From NCBI GenBank assembly GCA_964396685.1, contig CAYNFS010000001.1:62001-126000 (forward strand): a stretch of DNA of 64,000 bases. The letters are read 5' to 3'. The number at the start of each line of letters is the position of its first letter. Position 1 is the stretch's first letter. The notes below the pieces were generated by a model. It saw only the letters and a list, made by a program, of their open reading frames with translations, did no database searches and was not told the DNA's origin. Of this stretch, positions 15,455 through 24,696 are shown piece by piece. Origin of the DNA: CAYNFS01 sp964396685. Its GTDB lineage: Bacteria; Patescibacteriota; Doudnabacteria; UBA920; 2-01-FULL-46-14. The translations under genes were made by a program, and so were the position numbers.

Positions 15455-18400
15455 TTATTTGGTGAGAGTCTCAGCAGTGGAAGTCACCGGCAGACCTGAC
15501 ACCCGGTACCCGTTGAACCACTCGGCCGTATTGGTCGCAGTGGAGGAACTGTTGCCGTAGTGCAGATCCGACCAGACAAACTTGCCCTGCTCTTGGTCGG
15601 CAATACCAGTGCTGGGGTTGTTGCCGGTCGCCGTGCTTGCACTTCTGGGATCAGTGTTGGTTCCGCTGAACGCACTGTCGCCGCGGAACACAACTGACAC
15701 TGACGAACCAGTAACAGCGCTGGCCACGGTCCCGCGAAGCTCGAAGGTCTTGGACTGGCCCGCCGAGATGAAGCGGAATTCTCCACCATTGCCGACACCG
15801 TCAGTGCCGGTATCAAACAATAGGTTGACGCTGTACTGACCGCCCTTGCCGTCAGAAGAGGTTACAAGCACTGTGCTCACGTCTCTCGCGGCATTGTTGG
15901 TCAAGTTCTTCTCGCTTGAGGTATTCGGCTCTTCGATAAGCTCGAAGTTGGTTACAGTCGCCGTGGTAGTGGTGATCGCAAAGCTTGCCTTGTAGAAGCC
16001 GAGGTCACCCTTGGCATCAGCCGTGACTTTGAACTTGAACAGCGACACACCGCTGGAGTTGACCAAGGTATTGCTGGAAAGCGCCAGTTTTTGCCAGGTC
16101 GGCACGCTCTTGTAGATAGTGTACTCCTGTCCGGTGAAGGTGCCTGACTTGTTGCCGGCAGCTAGGTTCGTGCCGGAAGAAACACCTTTTGCACTGTATT
16201 TATCCTCGGCAACCGAGAAGGATACTCCGTCCCCGGAATCACCCACATTGCCGTCACCCTGGTTGTTGGTGACAGCTTGAGTGTCAACCTTCAAGGTCAG
16301 CTTTTTGCTGGTGCCCTTCGTGATGACGAATTTCCCGTCAAGGTTCATAAAGGACACTGCAGAAGTGGTGGTCGGCGCAACGGACGCAATTTGGGTTGAG
16401 CCGTCAAAGAGGTAGGCCATCGAAAATTCATCATTGATATTCCCGCCATTTACCTGTGTGCGACTAAAGTGAATCTCCGTAAGATCTACGTTCTCATTGT
16501 TGGCCGATAACAGTAATTCTCCCACTGTCACTTTGCTTGCCCCGCCAGTTATCAAGGCACCCTGGCTCGGGTTGGACGCGTCTGTTGCGACCGTCATTGA
16601 ACCAGAGTCCGCGATGGTCATGGTCTGACCCTCGCTCACAGCCACGGTTTCGGTAACCGTGTTGCCTGTCGTGGCACCTACCGCCGTCACGAGATCCGAG
16701 TTGCTTATGCCGAAGGTGTGATCGTCACCTGCAACGCCCGAAACCAGATCGCCTTTCAAGGTGAGGGTTTTGGACGCGCCTTTAGCAATTACAATCGGAC
16801 TCGTAAGCGAGAAGGTTGAGGTGGCCGCTAAACCTGCGACATTGGTTGGCTGGACTATCGGCAGAAGAGCGGTTGTGCCGTCAAATAGCTGAAGGTTTGC
16901 AACCTGCGACTGCTCGTTGTTGCCATCAGTCCTGTGCACCACCGCAAGCTGTGTTAGGCGAACGTCTTCGCCGGAGTTGGCGGCGTCAAAGATGAAGTTC
17001 GCAAACACGAAATCTGTTGCTCCGACGATTACGGATTGAGCCGCCGGCGTGACAGACGTTGAAACGCTCAATGCTGCGGTTTTCACGGTTACCGTGTCAA
17101 GCGACAGATCGCTTGTCGGATTGGCCGTGATGGTCTGATTGGTTACTTCGCCTTTGGCGGTAACCAGACCGTCTGGGTCGGACAGTCTCAACGTAATCGT
17201 GTCGTTTGCCGAATAACTCGAATTCAAAGTTCCGTAGACCGTGTAAGTGTGAGTCCCCACCGGGAAGACAATGGTGTCGGTCGAAGTTGCGCTTCCCAAG
17301 GTGGTCAGGCCTGACGCCACGGCCGGATCAAACGGACCGGCAACTGCGACGCCGCTTTCATCCTTCACTGTCAAGTCGCTCAAGTTAGCAATCGCGGCAG
17401 TAGAAGTAACGCCGATAATCAACTGGGTCACGCGAATCGCTTCACCCTGAACCGTGGACTTGAACGCGCCCAAAGCTTGTGCGCTTGCGCCTTCCGCCAC
17501 ATTGAGGGATGACAATACTCCTTTCGAGTAGGTTATGGAACCGTTCCCAATCGTCGTGTCGGCGGGGTTGTAGAACGGACTCGTAGTGACTGCCACAGCA
17601 GCGCTGGTCTGGTAGGTCGGCACTACGTAGAAACCGTAAGTTTGACCCTTTACAACCACATCGGCCTTTTTGTCAATGTCCAAGCTGATAGCGCGGGCTG
17701 ATCCGTCGACGATGTCCAAGCGCAAATCCAGATTCTTGGTTTGACCTTTGTCAACTACCAAGGGACTTGCGAGAACAAACTGGGCTTTCTTCGCGCTTGG
17801 CGAAGCGACACTGGTCAGCGCGGAGCCGTCCACCATTAACTCCAAGTCTTTCACATCAGTGTCTCCGGCACTGCCGTTCTGGGTGAACGTGATGCTGGAG
17901 AGTTCAACTTTTTCTACGGAGTTGTTGATGATCTGAAGTGAAGAGACAATGTAATCAACGGTACCGACGTTTTGCGTCGTGGCCGAAGGAGTAGCGCTGG
18001 CTTTGACCGTGACCGCGGCAATCGTGACCGAGTTGTTCATGGTCATGGCATTACCCGCAATTGGCAAAGTGCCAGACTTAGTAGCAGAGCCCGCTACCAC
18101 CAGATCAATCAATTCTAGCTTGGCTTGCTCTGCGGCCTGCAGGGTGCCGGCCATGTTGGCCGCAATCATGACACTCTTGGTCGTGCCGCTTTTGACGACC
18201 ATATCGTCGCCAAACGAGGCTTTGTGTGTGGAACTCAAGGATTTCTCATTGCCGATCTGGGTTGCTTGACCGACTGAAATACCTCCGGAAACATCAAGCA
18301 AGATGATATCCGTGAAGTTGGAGTCGGACGAAACCCCGGTTCGCTCCACAGTGAGGGAATCAATCGTGACGTCCCCGCCTGTGGCAGTGAAGTTGACTTT

Positions 18401-19333
18401 GGTAAAGCCGACGCGAGCCGCATTTTTGACAACTGTTGCGGCAGCAGGCGTGTCAGAGGCCAAAGACATGGTAAGCGTGCCAGTAGACGGTGTTGTCGGA
18501 GGGGTAATCACTTCTTCCGCGCAGTAGTTGGAACCGGCAGTCAGTCCCGAAGTAGAGCCCGCAACCGGCGTTGAGAAGCTAAATCCAAAACCGGTATAGC
18601 AGGAAGCTGTCGGGAATCCGCGCTTGGCGGTCGCTGTCACCGCCCAGATGGTGCCGGCGTCATTGACCAAGGTGCCGGTTCTGAATGTCGCGTTGCCTTC
18701 ACTGGCAAGTGCGAGGTCAGCGGCATTGGCCGCCACGACATCATCGAAGTCCGCTCCGTAGGAGTAAAGAACTCCGGGTGATGGAACGCCTTTCCGGCCG
18801 GTGGCTGTCACCATCCAGACTGTTCCTGCCGAAAGAACAAAGGTCCCTTCAAGGTGAGCGGCAGTGGTGCTATCAATATTGGCTCCAGAAGGAATGGAAG
18901 CCAGGCTTCCCGCAGACATTACATTGGCAAAGCTAAAGCCGTTGCCAGTGAAATTGGCCGCGGAAGTAAAGCCGTGCTTTTGCCCCCCCGAAACCTGATA
19001 GACAGTTCCGCCGTCAACAAAGAGCGCTCCTGAACCCCAGGCTATAAGTCCTAGATCCGCCAAAGCCAAGTCCGCGGAATTTGCGGCAACTACGTCGGCA
19101 AAATCATAGCGATGGGAATAAAACTTCGCCAAGGAATCAATCCCGTGGCGGCCCGTTCCATCATCGCTGATATGCCAGACGGTTCCCCCGGAAAGTACTA
19201 GGGAGCCTGCTGGATGAGCTTCAACTGCTGCAACCGGGAGAACCAGTAATCCGGCTCCGGCCCAGAGGGCAGTCGAAATTGCTAAACCCGCAGCAAAGAC
19301 CTTTTTTGCAAAAGATCTATTAGGTTTTTGCAT
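15455..19333 (-). CDS. Giant repeat-containing surface (S-layer-like) protein
   Basis: 1292 residues. The N-terminal signal peptide has Lys/Arg residues and a hydrophobic core (VFAAGLAISTALWAGAGLL) with an Ala-rich cleavage region near residue 37. Next come four repeats of about 60 residues (from ~42, ~103, ~163 and ~220) of the form GTLV...GTVW.V....KRGF.S, then F..VV.AN..DLALA. The remainder (~280-1290) is Thr/Ser/Val-rich and looks like about seven or eight Ig-like beta-sandwich modules. No LPXTG or C-terminal TM is seen. SD AAAGGAG lies 6 nt before the ATG. A strong promoter and a leader hairpin point to high expression, as expected for an S-layer (inference). Confidence 0.8.
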   Translation of the reverse strand: MQKPNRSFAKKVFAAGLAISTALWAGAGLLVLPVAAVEAHPAGSLVLSGGTVWHISDDGTGRHGIDSLAKFYSHRYDFADVVAANSADLALADLGLIAWGSGALFVDGGTVYQVSGGQKHGFTSAANFTGNGFSFANVMSAGSLASIPSGANIDSTTAAHLEGTFVLSAGTVWMVTATGRKGVPSPGVLYSYGADFDDVVAANAADLALASEGNATFRTGTLVNDAGTIWAVTATAKRGFPTASCYTGFGFSFSTPVAGSTSGLTAGSNYCAEEVITPPTTPSTGTLTMSLASDTPAAATVVKNAARVGFTKVNFTATGGDVTIDSLTVERTGVSSDSNFTDIILLDVSGGISVGQATQIGNEKSLSSTHKASFGDDMVVKSGTTKSVMIAANMAGTLQAAEQAKLELIDLVVAGSATKSGTLPIAGNAMTMNNSVTIAAVTVKASATPSATTQNVGTVDYIVSSLQIINNSVEKVELSSITFTQNGSAGDTDVKDLELMVDGSALTSVASPSAKKAQFVLASPLVVDKGQTKNLDLRLDIVDGSARAISLDIDKKADVVVKGQTYGFYVVPTYQTSAAVAVTTSPFYNPADTTIGNGSITYSKGVLSSLNVAEGASAQALGAFKSTVQGEAIRVTQLIIGVTSTAAIANLSDLTVKDESGVAVAGPFDPAVASGLTTLGSATSTDTIVFPVGTHTYTVYGTLNSSYSANDTITLRLSDPDGLVTAKGEVTNQTITANPTSDLSLDTVTVKTAALSVSTSVTPAAQSVIVGATDFVFANFIFDAANSGEDVRLTQLAVVHRTDGNNEQSQVANLQLFDGTTALLPIVQPTNVAGLAATSTFSLTSPIVIAKGASKTLTLKGDLVSGVAGDDHTFGISNSDLVTAVGATTGNTVTETVAVSEGQTMTIADSGSMTVATDASNPSQGALITGGASKVTVGELLLSANNENVDLTEIHFSRTQVNGGNINDEFSMAYLFDGSTQIASVAPTTTSAVSFMNLDGKFVITKGTSKKLTLKVDTQAVTNNQGDGNVGDSGDGVSFSVAEDKYSAKGVSSGTNLAAGNKSGTFTGQEYTIYKSVPTWQKLALSSNTLVNSSGVSLFKFKVTADAKGDLGFYKASFAITTTTATVTNFELIEEPNTSSEKNLTNNAARDVSTVLVTSSDGKGGQYSVNLLFDTGTDGVGNGGEFRFISAGQSKTFELRGTVASAVTGSSVSVVFRGDSAFSGTNTDPRSASTATGNNPSTGIADQEQGKFVWSDLHYGNSSSTATNTAEWFNGYRVSGLPVTSTAETLTK

Positions 19334-19343
19334 TGTATGCTCC

Positions 19344-19400
19344 TTTGCAAGACGCGTTTAATTGTTCAATTGAGACAATCAAAACGTCAAGTCTTGCAAA
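19344..19400 (-). promoter_or_regulatory. Leader hairpin next to the surface-protein ribosome-binding site
   Basis: TTTGCAAGAC (19344-19353) pairs with GTCTTGCAAA (19391-19400), with an inner ATTGT/ACAAT stem. On the mRNA the 3' arm runs directly into the AAAGGAG site, so it could stabilise the 5' leader or modulate ribosome entry. Confidence 0.6.
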
Positions 19401-19628
19401 TCTTAATTTTTGTTAATTGTGAATTTTTAATTCTCGCCTCTTTGAAGCGATCCTATTGAATTTTAAGTCCCGGATATCGACCAATCCAGTGCTTTCCAAT
19501 TCAATAAAAACCTTTTTCAAAAAGGCTTCCCAAATGCAAATTAAGTTGGTTTCCGAAATACGTCCATCAGTATCAAAAATGAAGACGCTCTGACTCTCAA
19601 AACTGTTACAATATCACGCCACAAATCC

Positions 19629-19658
19629 ATTATATTGGCTAGTTTTGCTTATTGTCAA
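19629..19658 (-). promoter_or_regulatory. Strong sigma-70-type promoter of the surface-protein gene
   Basis: TTGACA (19653-19658), 18 bp, TATAAT (19629-19634); both hexamers are perfect. Predicted start near 19622 gives a leader of about 290 nt, containing the 19344-19400 hairpin. The intervening 19401-19620 is A/T-rich with no gene seen. Confidence 0.75.
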
Positions 19659-19807
19659 ATGATTGGGGGAAAAATTATTCTTGTTCTTACGTCCTTTCGT
19701 TCTTAAGTCCTTTGGTTTTTCATAGGCTGTGGATAAATGAAACAAAAATATAGCCCAGCTAAGCCACAAAATCAAAAAAATTATTTTCCACAAAATTATC
19801 CACAATA

Positions 19808-19878
19808 GCGGGTGAGCGGAATCGAACCGCCATCTCCTGCTTGGAAGGCAGGTGTAATAGCCACTATACGACACCCGC
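19808..19878 (-). tRNA. tRNA-Gly (anticodon UCC)
   Basis: 71-nt cloverleaf: acceptor GCGGGTG pairs with CACCCGC; D-arm; anticodon stem CCTGC/GCAGG around the loop CTTCCAA (anticodon TCC); T-arm GGCGG-TTCGATT-CCGCT with one G-T pair. The next base gives a U discriminator, typical of tRNA-Gly. CCA is not encoded. Confidence 0.93.
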
Positions 19879-19976
19879 AAGCTATAAATTTCTAATTGAC
19901 CTAATTCCTAATTTCTAAACAAACCCCAAACCCCAATTTTCAAACATTAGACATTGGTGATTGGTGCTTGTTTAGG

Positions 19977-20315
19977 TTAATTTCTCCAAAGATACTTCTT
20001 CAAATCCACCCAATAATTCCCGTCTCTAAATTTTACCTTGATTCCCTCTTGCTGTAAACGGCGGGCCTGCTCGGCTTTGGGGATGACTAGATTCTCAATC
20101 GAAATCATTCCTTTTGAATCAATGACTCTGTGCCACGGAATTTTTGAACCACCCGGCAACTTGCTCAAAGCCAAACCCACGACCCGGGCCGCTCGAGGGG
20201 TGGAGGCGAGAGCTGCAATTTGGGAATAAGCGGCAACTTTGCCTTTCGGAATTTTCCTGACCCAAAAATAGACTTGATCAAAAAAATCATCACCTTTTTC
20301 GACGAATCGGGTCAT
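19977..20315 (-). CDS. Alkyltransferase-like (ATL) DNA repair protein
   Basis: 112 residues with the fold of the O6-alkylguanine-DNA alkyltransferase C-terminal domain: VAAYSQIAALA helix, ARVVGLALSKLP and PWHRVI. The catalytic Cys of PCHRV is replaced by Trp, which defines ATL proteins that flip out and bind O6-alkylguanine and hand the lesion to nucleotide excision repair instead of removing the alkyl group. It overlaps the upstream SpoIIM-like gene by 4 bp (ATGA). Confidence 0.88.
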   Translation of the reverse strand: MTRFVEKGDDFFDQVYFWVRKIPKGKVAAYSQIAALASTPRAARVVGLALSKLPGGSKIPWHRVIDSKGMISIENLVIPKAEQARRLQQEGIKVKFRDGNYWVDLKKYLWRN

Positions 20316-20938
20316 TTTAGCAACGACTCTACTAAATTTCCGGTGACAAAAATTTCCAGAACCGCCGCGAGGAAAAACAAAATCGCCAAAAGGGGCAAAA
20401 GCTTGAAATTTTGCTTCAAGGACGCAAACAAATTTCCCGCGACGCTCAAACTCTTATCGGGCTTAGTCCAAAACATGCCGAGCTTAAACCCAAACCCGGC
20501 CGCGACCAAAAAAGCCGGAATTTCCAAAATCCCGTGCGGCAGAACAGCCAAAAGAAAAATTTGCGGGGAAGAAGCGGCAAATACCGCGAACAAAAATCCT
20601 AAGATGAAAAAATTTATCGCCGCACTGGCAAGTGGCAGTAAGCCAAAAATAATCCCGCCAAATAAGACCAATATGGCCGCCATCATATTATTCCGAAAAA
20701 TCAACATCACGCTCTCAAAATCCAAAGCCAGTTCCCGCCCTTCCAAAATTTCCCGGAAAACTTCATCCAAAAACTTTTGGAATTTGGGCAGAAGTTCCGG
20801 CTCAAACAAAAAAGTCAGCGCCCCGGCCAAAAAACATATCCCAGCCCAAACGCTGACTTTGCTGATCCAAAATCTATTTTTTGTTAACAGTTGCCTGTAA
20901 AAATCCCAAACCCTCAAAAACACAAAAACTAAGGACAA
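20312..20938 (-). CDS. SpoIIM/DUF95-family membrane protein
   Basis: 208 residues with about five TM segments. FRNNMMAAILVLFGGIIFGL and LPHGILEIPAFLVAAGFGFKLG match the conserved core of the SpoIIM family (COG1300). Family members occur far outside sporulating bacteria and have been tied to membrane or peptidoglycan remodelling; no sporulation is implied. It overlaps the pilin-like gene by 10 bp and the ATL gene by 4 bp. Confidence 0.85.
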   Translation of the reverse strand: MSLVFVFLRVWDFYRQLLTKNRFWISKVSVWAGICFLAGALTFLFEPELLPKFQKFLDEVFREILEGRELALDFESVMLIFRNNMMAAILVLFGGIIFGLLPLASAAINFFILGFLFAVFAASSPQIFLLAVLPHGILEIPAFLVAAGFGFKLGMFWTKPDKSLSVAGNLFASLKQNFKLLPLLAILFFLAAVLEIFVTGNLVESLLK

Positions 20939-22968
20939 GAACCATTCACCTGCGAATTTAGCATTTGGTCTGCCGCGTCATGAGGATAAGTATTGTAAAT
21001 TTTAGCAGCGCCTGCCGCGCTGATTTGCACTCCGTTACTGAACCTCAACTCATACAAAGGAACCCACTGTTGAGTTGTTTTATCATAAAGCGCGGACGCA
21101 GCTCCGATATTATCCAATGTCACCACAGAGGCCCCAAGACACGAGGCCAAGGCACCAGCCGTTGCCGGAGTGGCATTGTACTCCGGTCCGAAAGGACCGG
21201 AGCAACAGGGCCCGGTTCCCTGCCCCGTACAACCGCAGACTCCAAAACTGTTGGGCAAAAGCTGACATGAAGCCCCCTGGCTACTACTGCATTCAGCATC
21301 AAATTTACAGGTCCCGCTAGTGTAGCAATTGTAGAGCTCGTTGGTCATAAATGTATAGCCGCTTCCGCAACTCGAGGGAAAATTTCCCACCTTCTGACAT
21401 GTTCCCCCTCCACTGCTCGTTCCGCTGCTGCTTGAGCCAACATTGTATCGGATAAGACCAGATGCGTCATTGCCGACCATAGCTTTCTCGGACCAAGGGC
21501 AGGTATAGGTCGAGGAGGGCGGCCCCTCGTCAACGTCCCAGCATACGGCATCTTCGGCGATAAACGTATAAGTATCGGTCCAGACCCCTTGGGCATTGGT
21601 CTTGCCGACTGGAATCCATCCGTCAGGATCAGCCTGTATTGTAGGATCGCCAGGATAAGGAACCCCTGCATAACGTTTTGTGAAATAGAGATAAACTGTG
21701 GAATTAGGCTTGCCGTTTACGGTACGCTTGAGCTGATCTCCAACTACAAAGTAAGGTTGACTAGGCTTAGTCAAATTCACAACCGCGAGGATTGTAACAT
21801 CCGGCTTCTCTATGGTCGCGCCAGCCCATAAATAAACACCGGATGCCCACGCGCTCCCGGGAGCGGCATAATCCCACCAGCGATTTTCCCCATTGATATC
21901 CTGGCCATAAACCGCATCCCGCGCCGAAACAGTCTGACCTTTGTACAAAGTCTCATAAGCCCGGGAAGAATCGTAAGGCGAAGGCCATCTGCTAATTGTC
22001 TGATCAGCAGATACAGTAACTGTCTGCCGAAGCGGTCTACCACTAGATGATCCAGTACCACCCGAACCGCTGCCCTCCTCGCCGGTTCCACCCGTCCCAT
22101 CACCAGTGCCTCCGGTATCACCGGTGTCATAGGCCAATGTTACATGATATTCTGCAAGGGCGATAGAATTTGCGGCCTCATATAGGGCAACACCGCTTGC
22201 GTCATTGCGGATGGCCTCGGCATCAAACAGATAAAGCGAGCCGGCAACCACGGCAATTTCATCCGGTCTCGCCCCGCCCAGAAGCGAAACCATGCTGTAC
22301 GACAAAAGATTTGGGTCGCTCACATGGTATTGCTCAAAAGAAAGCGAGGACGTGTCGAGCCCCCCCGCCACCAAAGTGTTCCTGATGCCGTTTGCCACAT
22401 CCGGATCAGGCACTGGACTAAGCAACAAAGTACCGGCAGAAGTTGTCTGGGTAATTGCCCCGCTGTTGGAATCAACAGTGGCGCCGGCCAGAATGGAGGA
22501 ATTCACCAATGTATTGCCGACCTCAACGGCATTCCGATTTAGCGGCGGCGTGGTGGTGGTGGTAGAAGGCGAAGTGGTAGTGGAGCCAGGAAGTTGTAGA
22601 CCCTTAAACTTTACCAAATCAGGATTGATGAGATAAAGCAAAATGAAGGCAATAAAAATGACAATCAAACCGATAAAAGCCGAGGCAAATGCTTCTTTGG
22701 CATTTTCCACCTGCTGGGCATTGCCGGCCGCTGTCATGTATCGGTATCCGGCCAGCACGATCATGAGCAAGGCGACAATCGCGCCAAGACCTAGGGCGAG
22801 AAGGTAAAGCTGCTGGATGCATTTGGCCAGTCCGGCGTCCCGCGCGCAGATATCCTCAAAGCCGGTTTTTGCGACTTCCTGGGCTGAGGCAAAACCCACA
22901 GAAACAAATAAGAATACAAAAATGGACAATAAAAATATTGCCCCAAATAGAACCTTTTTGTTTCGCAT
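20929..22968 (-). CDS. T4SS-pilin-like membrane protein with long extracellular C-terminus
   Basis: 679 residues from the ATG at 22966-22968. An upstream in-frame extension is only the translation of a repeat copy and is rejected. Signal peptide VLFGAIFLLSIFVFLFVSVGFASA, then two TM helices (~50-75, ~95-115) separated by YRYMTAAGNAQQVENAKEAF, the CPR-type VirB2/T4SS-pilin-like signature. The C-terminal ~550 residues contain a Thr-rich linker, a Gly/Ser-rich spacer, an SH3-like segment (VSADQTISRWPSPY) and a Cys-rich region (more than ten Cys). Secretion, adhesion or cell attachment is possible. 10-bp overlap with the SpoIIM-like gene. Confidence 0.72.
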   Translation of the reverse strand: MRNKKVLFGAIFLLSIFVFLFVSVGFASAQEVAKTGFEDICARDAGLAKCIQQLYLLALGLGAIVALLMIVLAGYRYMTAAGNAQQVENAKEAFASAFIGLIVIFIAFILLYLINPDLVKFKGLQLPGSTTTSPSTTTTTPPLNRNAVEVGNTLVNSSILAGATVDSNSGAITQTTSAGTLLLSPVPDPDVANGIRNTLVAGGLDTSSLSFEQYHVSDPNLLSYSMVSLLGGARPDEIAVVAGSLYLFDAEAIRNDASGVALYEAANSIALAEYHVTLAYDTGDTGGTGDGTGGTGEEGSGSGGTGSSSGRPLRQTVTVSADQTISRWPSPYDSSRAYETLYKGQTVSARDAVYGQDINGENRWWDYAAPGSAWASGVYLWAGATIEKPDVTILAVVNLTKPSQPYFVVGDQLKRTVNGKPNSTVYLYFTKRYAGVPYPGDPTIQADPDGWIPVGKTNAQGVWTDTYTFIAEDAVCWDVDEGPPSSTYTCPWSEKAMVGNDASGLIRYNVGSSSSGTSSGGGTCQKVGNFPSSCGSGYTFMTNELYNCYTSGTCKFDAECSSSQGASCQLLPNSFGVCGCTGQGTGPCCSGPFGPEYNATPATAGALASCLGASVVTLDNIGAASALYDKTTQQWVPLYELRFSNGVQISAAGAAKIYNTYPHDAADQMLNSQVNGSCP

Positions 22969-23072
22969 ATGATTTTTGACCTTAAAAATAAAGGATTTTT
23001 TTATCAACAATGCTAAAACCATCATAGCACAAAACCCCAAATCCCCACAAATCGCAATTACTGAACGCCGCT

Positions 23073-23215
23073 CGAACCTTTTTTGAACAAAATTCCTGAT
23101 TGCCGCGCTTCGCGCGGCAAAACCAAAACTGAACGCTCGGGCGGGCAAAAAGGAAGGGGGTTGGGGGGGAAGGAATTTTTGCCCGCCCTCGCTTTCCACC
23201 ACCGCCGAATTTCGT
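23073..23215 (+). repeat. 143-bp inverted repeat, left copy
   Basis: Identical, as far as can be read, to the reverse complement of 24697-24839. It contains a TGCCGCGC/GCGCGGCA hairpin, a GGGCGGGCAAAAA/TTTTTGCCCGCCC hairpin and a G-run segment (GG, GGGGG, GGGGGGG, GG) able in principle to form a quadruplex. Just inside it is a GCCAGT/ACTGGC hairpin. Confidence 0.9.
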
Positions 23216-23264
23216 GCCAGTGAAACTGGCACGCCGCTAAGAAAATTCCAAAATTACAGTATTT

Positions 23265-23275
23265 ATGCTATCATA
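23265..23275 (+). promoter_or_regulatory. Extended -10 promoter motif
   Basis: TATGCTATCAT (TGC followed by TATCAT) ends about 23 bp before the ATG at 23299. It matches the TATGCTATTAT motifs near 8336 and 8391. Confidence 0.45.
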
Positions 23276-23298
23276 AAGTCAACACTTAATCAAAAAAT

Positions 23299-24477
23299 AT
23301 GGAACAAAATTTGAATCCTAAATTACCACCGGATTTACAACAAACACCGACCTCAAAAAAATTTCCGCTTTGGCTGGTAATCGCTATTCTCGCTGTTTTG
23401 ATAATTGGCGGCGTTGCTGTTGCCTTTTTCTATAAAACACCGCGAGGAATAACACCAACAGAAAATAACACTGTAACAAAAATTCCAACGCCGTCTGTTT
23501 CACTAAATCCCACACCCGAACCGACCCAGGTGCCGTATCAAGAAGCAACTATCAAACAATTTACAATAAAAACTGGGATTGATGTTAAGGGCCCATTCCA
23601 AGATTTGCCCTATGGCTTAATTACCGCCAACGGACACTATCTCCTATATGTTTATGAAACTAAAAAATTAGTTTACGACGGTAAAGAAATTTATACTGGA
23701 GAAAATTTTGGTGGAATGACTTTGAGCCATAATGGTTTGCATTATGCATATGTGATAAGAAATGGAAATACAAAAGATTTTTATGCAAACACCTCCAATG
23801 ATCTGTACATTGACGGTAGAAAAATTACGAGTGCACAAAACCTAGGCGCACCCGCTATCACAGATGATGGCCAACACTATTTTTACATCACAAGCAATAG
23901 TGGTGGTATGATTGGTGGTGTCTTATTCAAGGACGATATAGAAATTTTTAGGCATAGTTCTGGAATTCTTGGTTTTTGGATAAGTGGTGATGGTTTAAAG
24001 TATTTTGCCTCTTTAAGAAATATAGATAGCAGCGGAAATTTCGTTGAGTCGCTAATAATGGACGGCAAGGAAATTTACAAAGGCCACGAGTTGAAAGATA
24101 AAGTTTTTAGTAATGATGGCAAACATTACGCTTACGTTACAAGCGACTTTGAGACCCGCATACAGACTTTGATCGTTGATGGTGTGGTAAAGCGCACCAG
24201 CGGGGCTCTCAATCTTTCTCAAATAACTAACTCTGGTTATTATGCGGTTTGGGATTCAGTTAATAAAAAAGTCTTTATTAGTGATAAAGAAATTCCCGTA
24301 AAAGGGGATTTAATAAGGATTTCTATAAATGATAATGCGAGCCACGTCCTAATTTACGATAATGGTTGGTTGTTAGACGGTAAATCAGTGCAGTTTCAAA
24401 ATATCAAGCCAGAATATGTAATTGGTGATTATGAGATTGTAGACAATACAGTTTTTGTGTATGGTTTGATAAAGTAA
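23299..24477 (+). CDS. Membrane-anchored beta-propeller-like protein
   Basis: 392 residues. Short cytoplasmic N-terminus, one TM helix (LWLVIAILAVLIIGGVAVAFFY, ~25-46), a Pro/Thr linker (47-75), then repeats of two alternating signatures: (S/D)(N/D)G-(K/L)HYAYV and DGKEIY-like strands. Five or so pairs are visible (SHNGLHYAYV, TDDGQHYFYI, SGDGLKYFAS, SNDGKHYAYV; YDGKEIY, IDGRKIT, MDGKEIY, VDGVVKR, LDGKSVQ), as in TolB/WD40-type propellers. Function unknown. It is A/T-richer than its neighbours and lies between the arms of a perfect 143-bp inverted repeat. Confidence 0.72.
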   Translation: MEQNLNPKLPPDLQQTPTSKKFPLWLVIAILAVLIIGGVAVAFFYKTPRGITPTENNTVTKIPTPSVSLNPTPEPTQVPYQEATIKQFTIKTGIDVKGPFQDLPYGLITANGHYLLYVYETKKLVYDGKEIYTGENFGGMTLSHNGLHYAYVIRNGNTKDFYANTSNDLYIDGRKITSAQNLGAPAITDDGQHYFYITSNSGGMIGGVLFKDDIEIFRHSSGILGFWISGDGLKYFASLRNIDSSGNFVESLIMDGKEIYKGHELKDKVFSNDGKHYAYVTSDFETRIQTLIVDGVVKRTSGALNLSQITNSGYYAVWDSVNKKVFISDKEIPVKGDLIRISINDNASHVLIYDNGWLLDGKSVQFQNIKPEYVIGDYEIVDNTVFVYGLIK

Positions 24478-24495
24478 ATATTGTAAAATATTAAA

Positions 24496-24580
24496 AGAGT
24501 TGGGTTAAGCAACTCTTACCAGACGGATTCGGAGACAAAAATCCGTCGGTGTGCTTAACCCACATCGGCGGATTTTTGTC
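24496..24580 (+). ncRNA. Structured RNA with complementary hairpin loops (kissing-loop candidate)
   Basis: Hairpin 1: AGAGTT/AACTCT (24496-24501, 24511-24516) with 9-nt loop GGGTTAAGC. Hairpin 2: a 19-bp stem (24534-24552 with 24562-24580, two G-U pairs) with 9-nt loop GCTTAACCC. The two loops are perfect complements. An alternative GACGGATT/AATCCGTC stem (24522-24529, 24540-24547) competes with hairpin 2, and TGGGTTAAGC/GCTTAACCCA can form a long-range stem. It lies just after the propeller gene and ends with a T-rich tract, so it may double as a terminator. Confidence 0.6.
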
Positions 24581-24696
24581 TTAATATGAATAATTTTCAA
24601 AAAATTCTAGGGGGTGAAAAATTTATTGTGTGCGCACAGGAGGGAGGGGCAAACACAACACTTCTTTTTTCTGCGGCGCATTTCGCAAAACGAAAT

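Noticed and set aside
22969..23232. 88-codon N-terminal extension of the pilin-like gene
   Set aside because: It runs through the 143-bp repeat; the same peptide appears at the other repeat copy, and a clear signal peptide begins at 22968.
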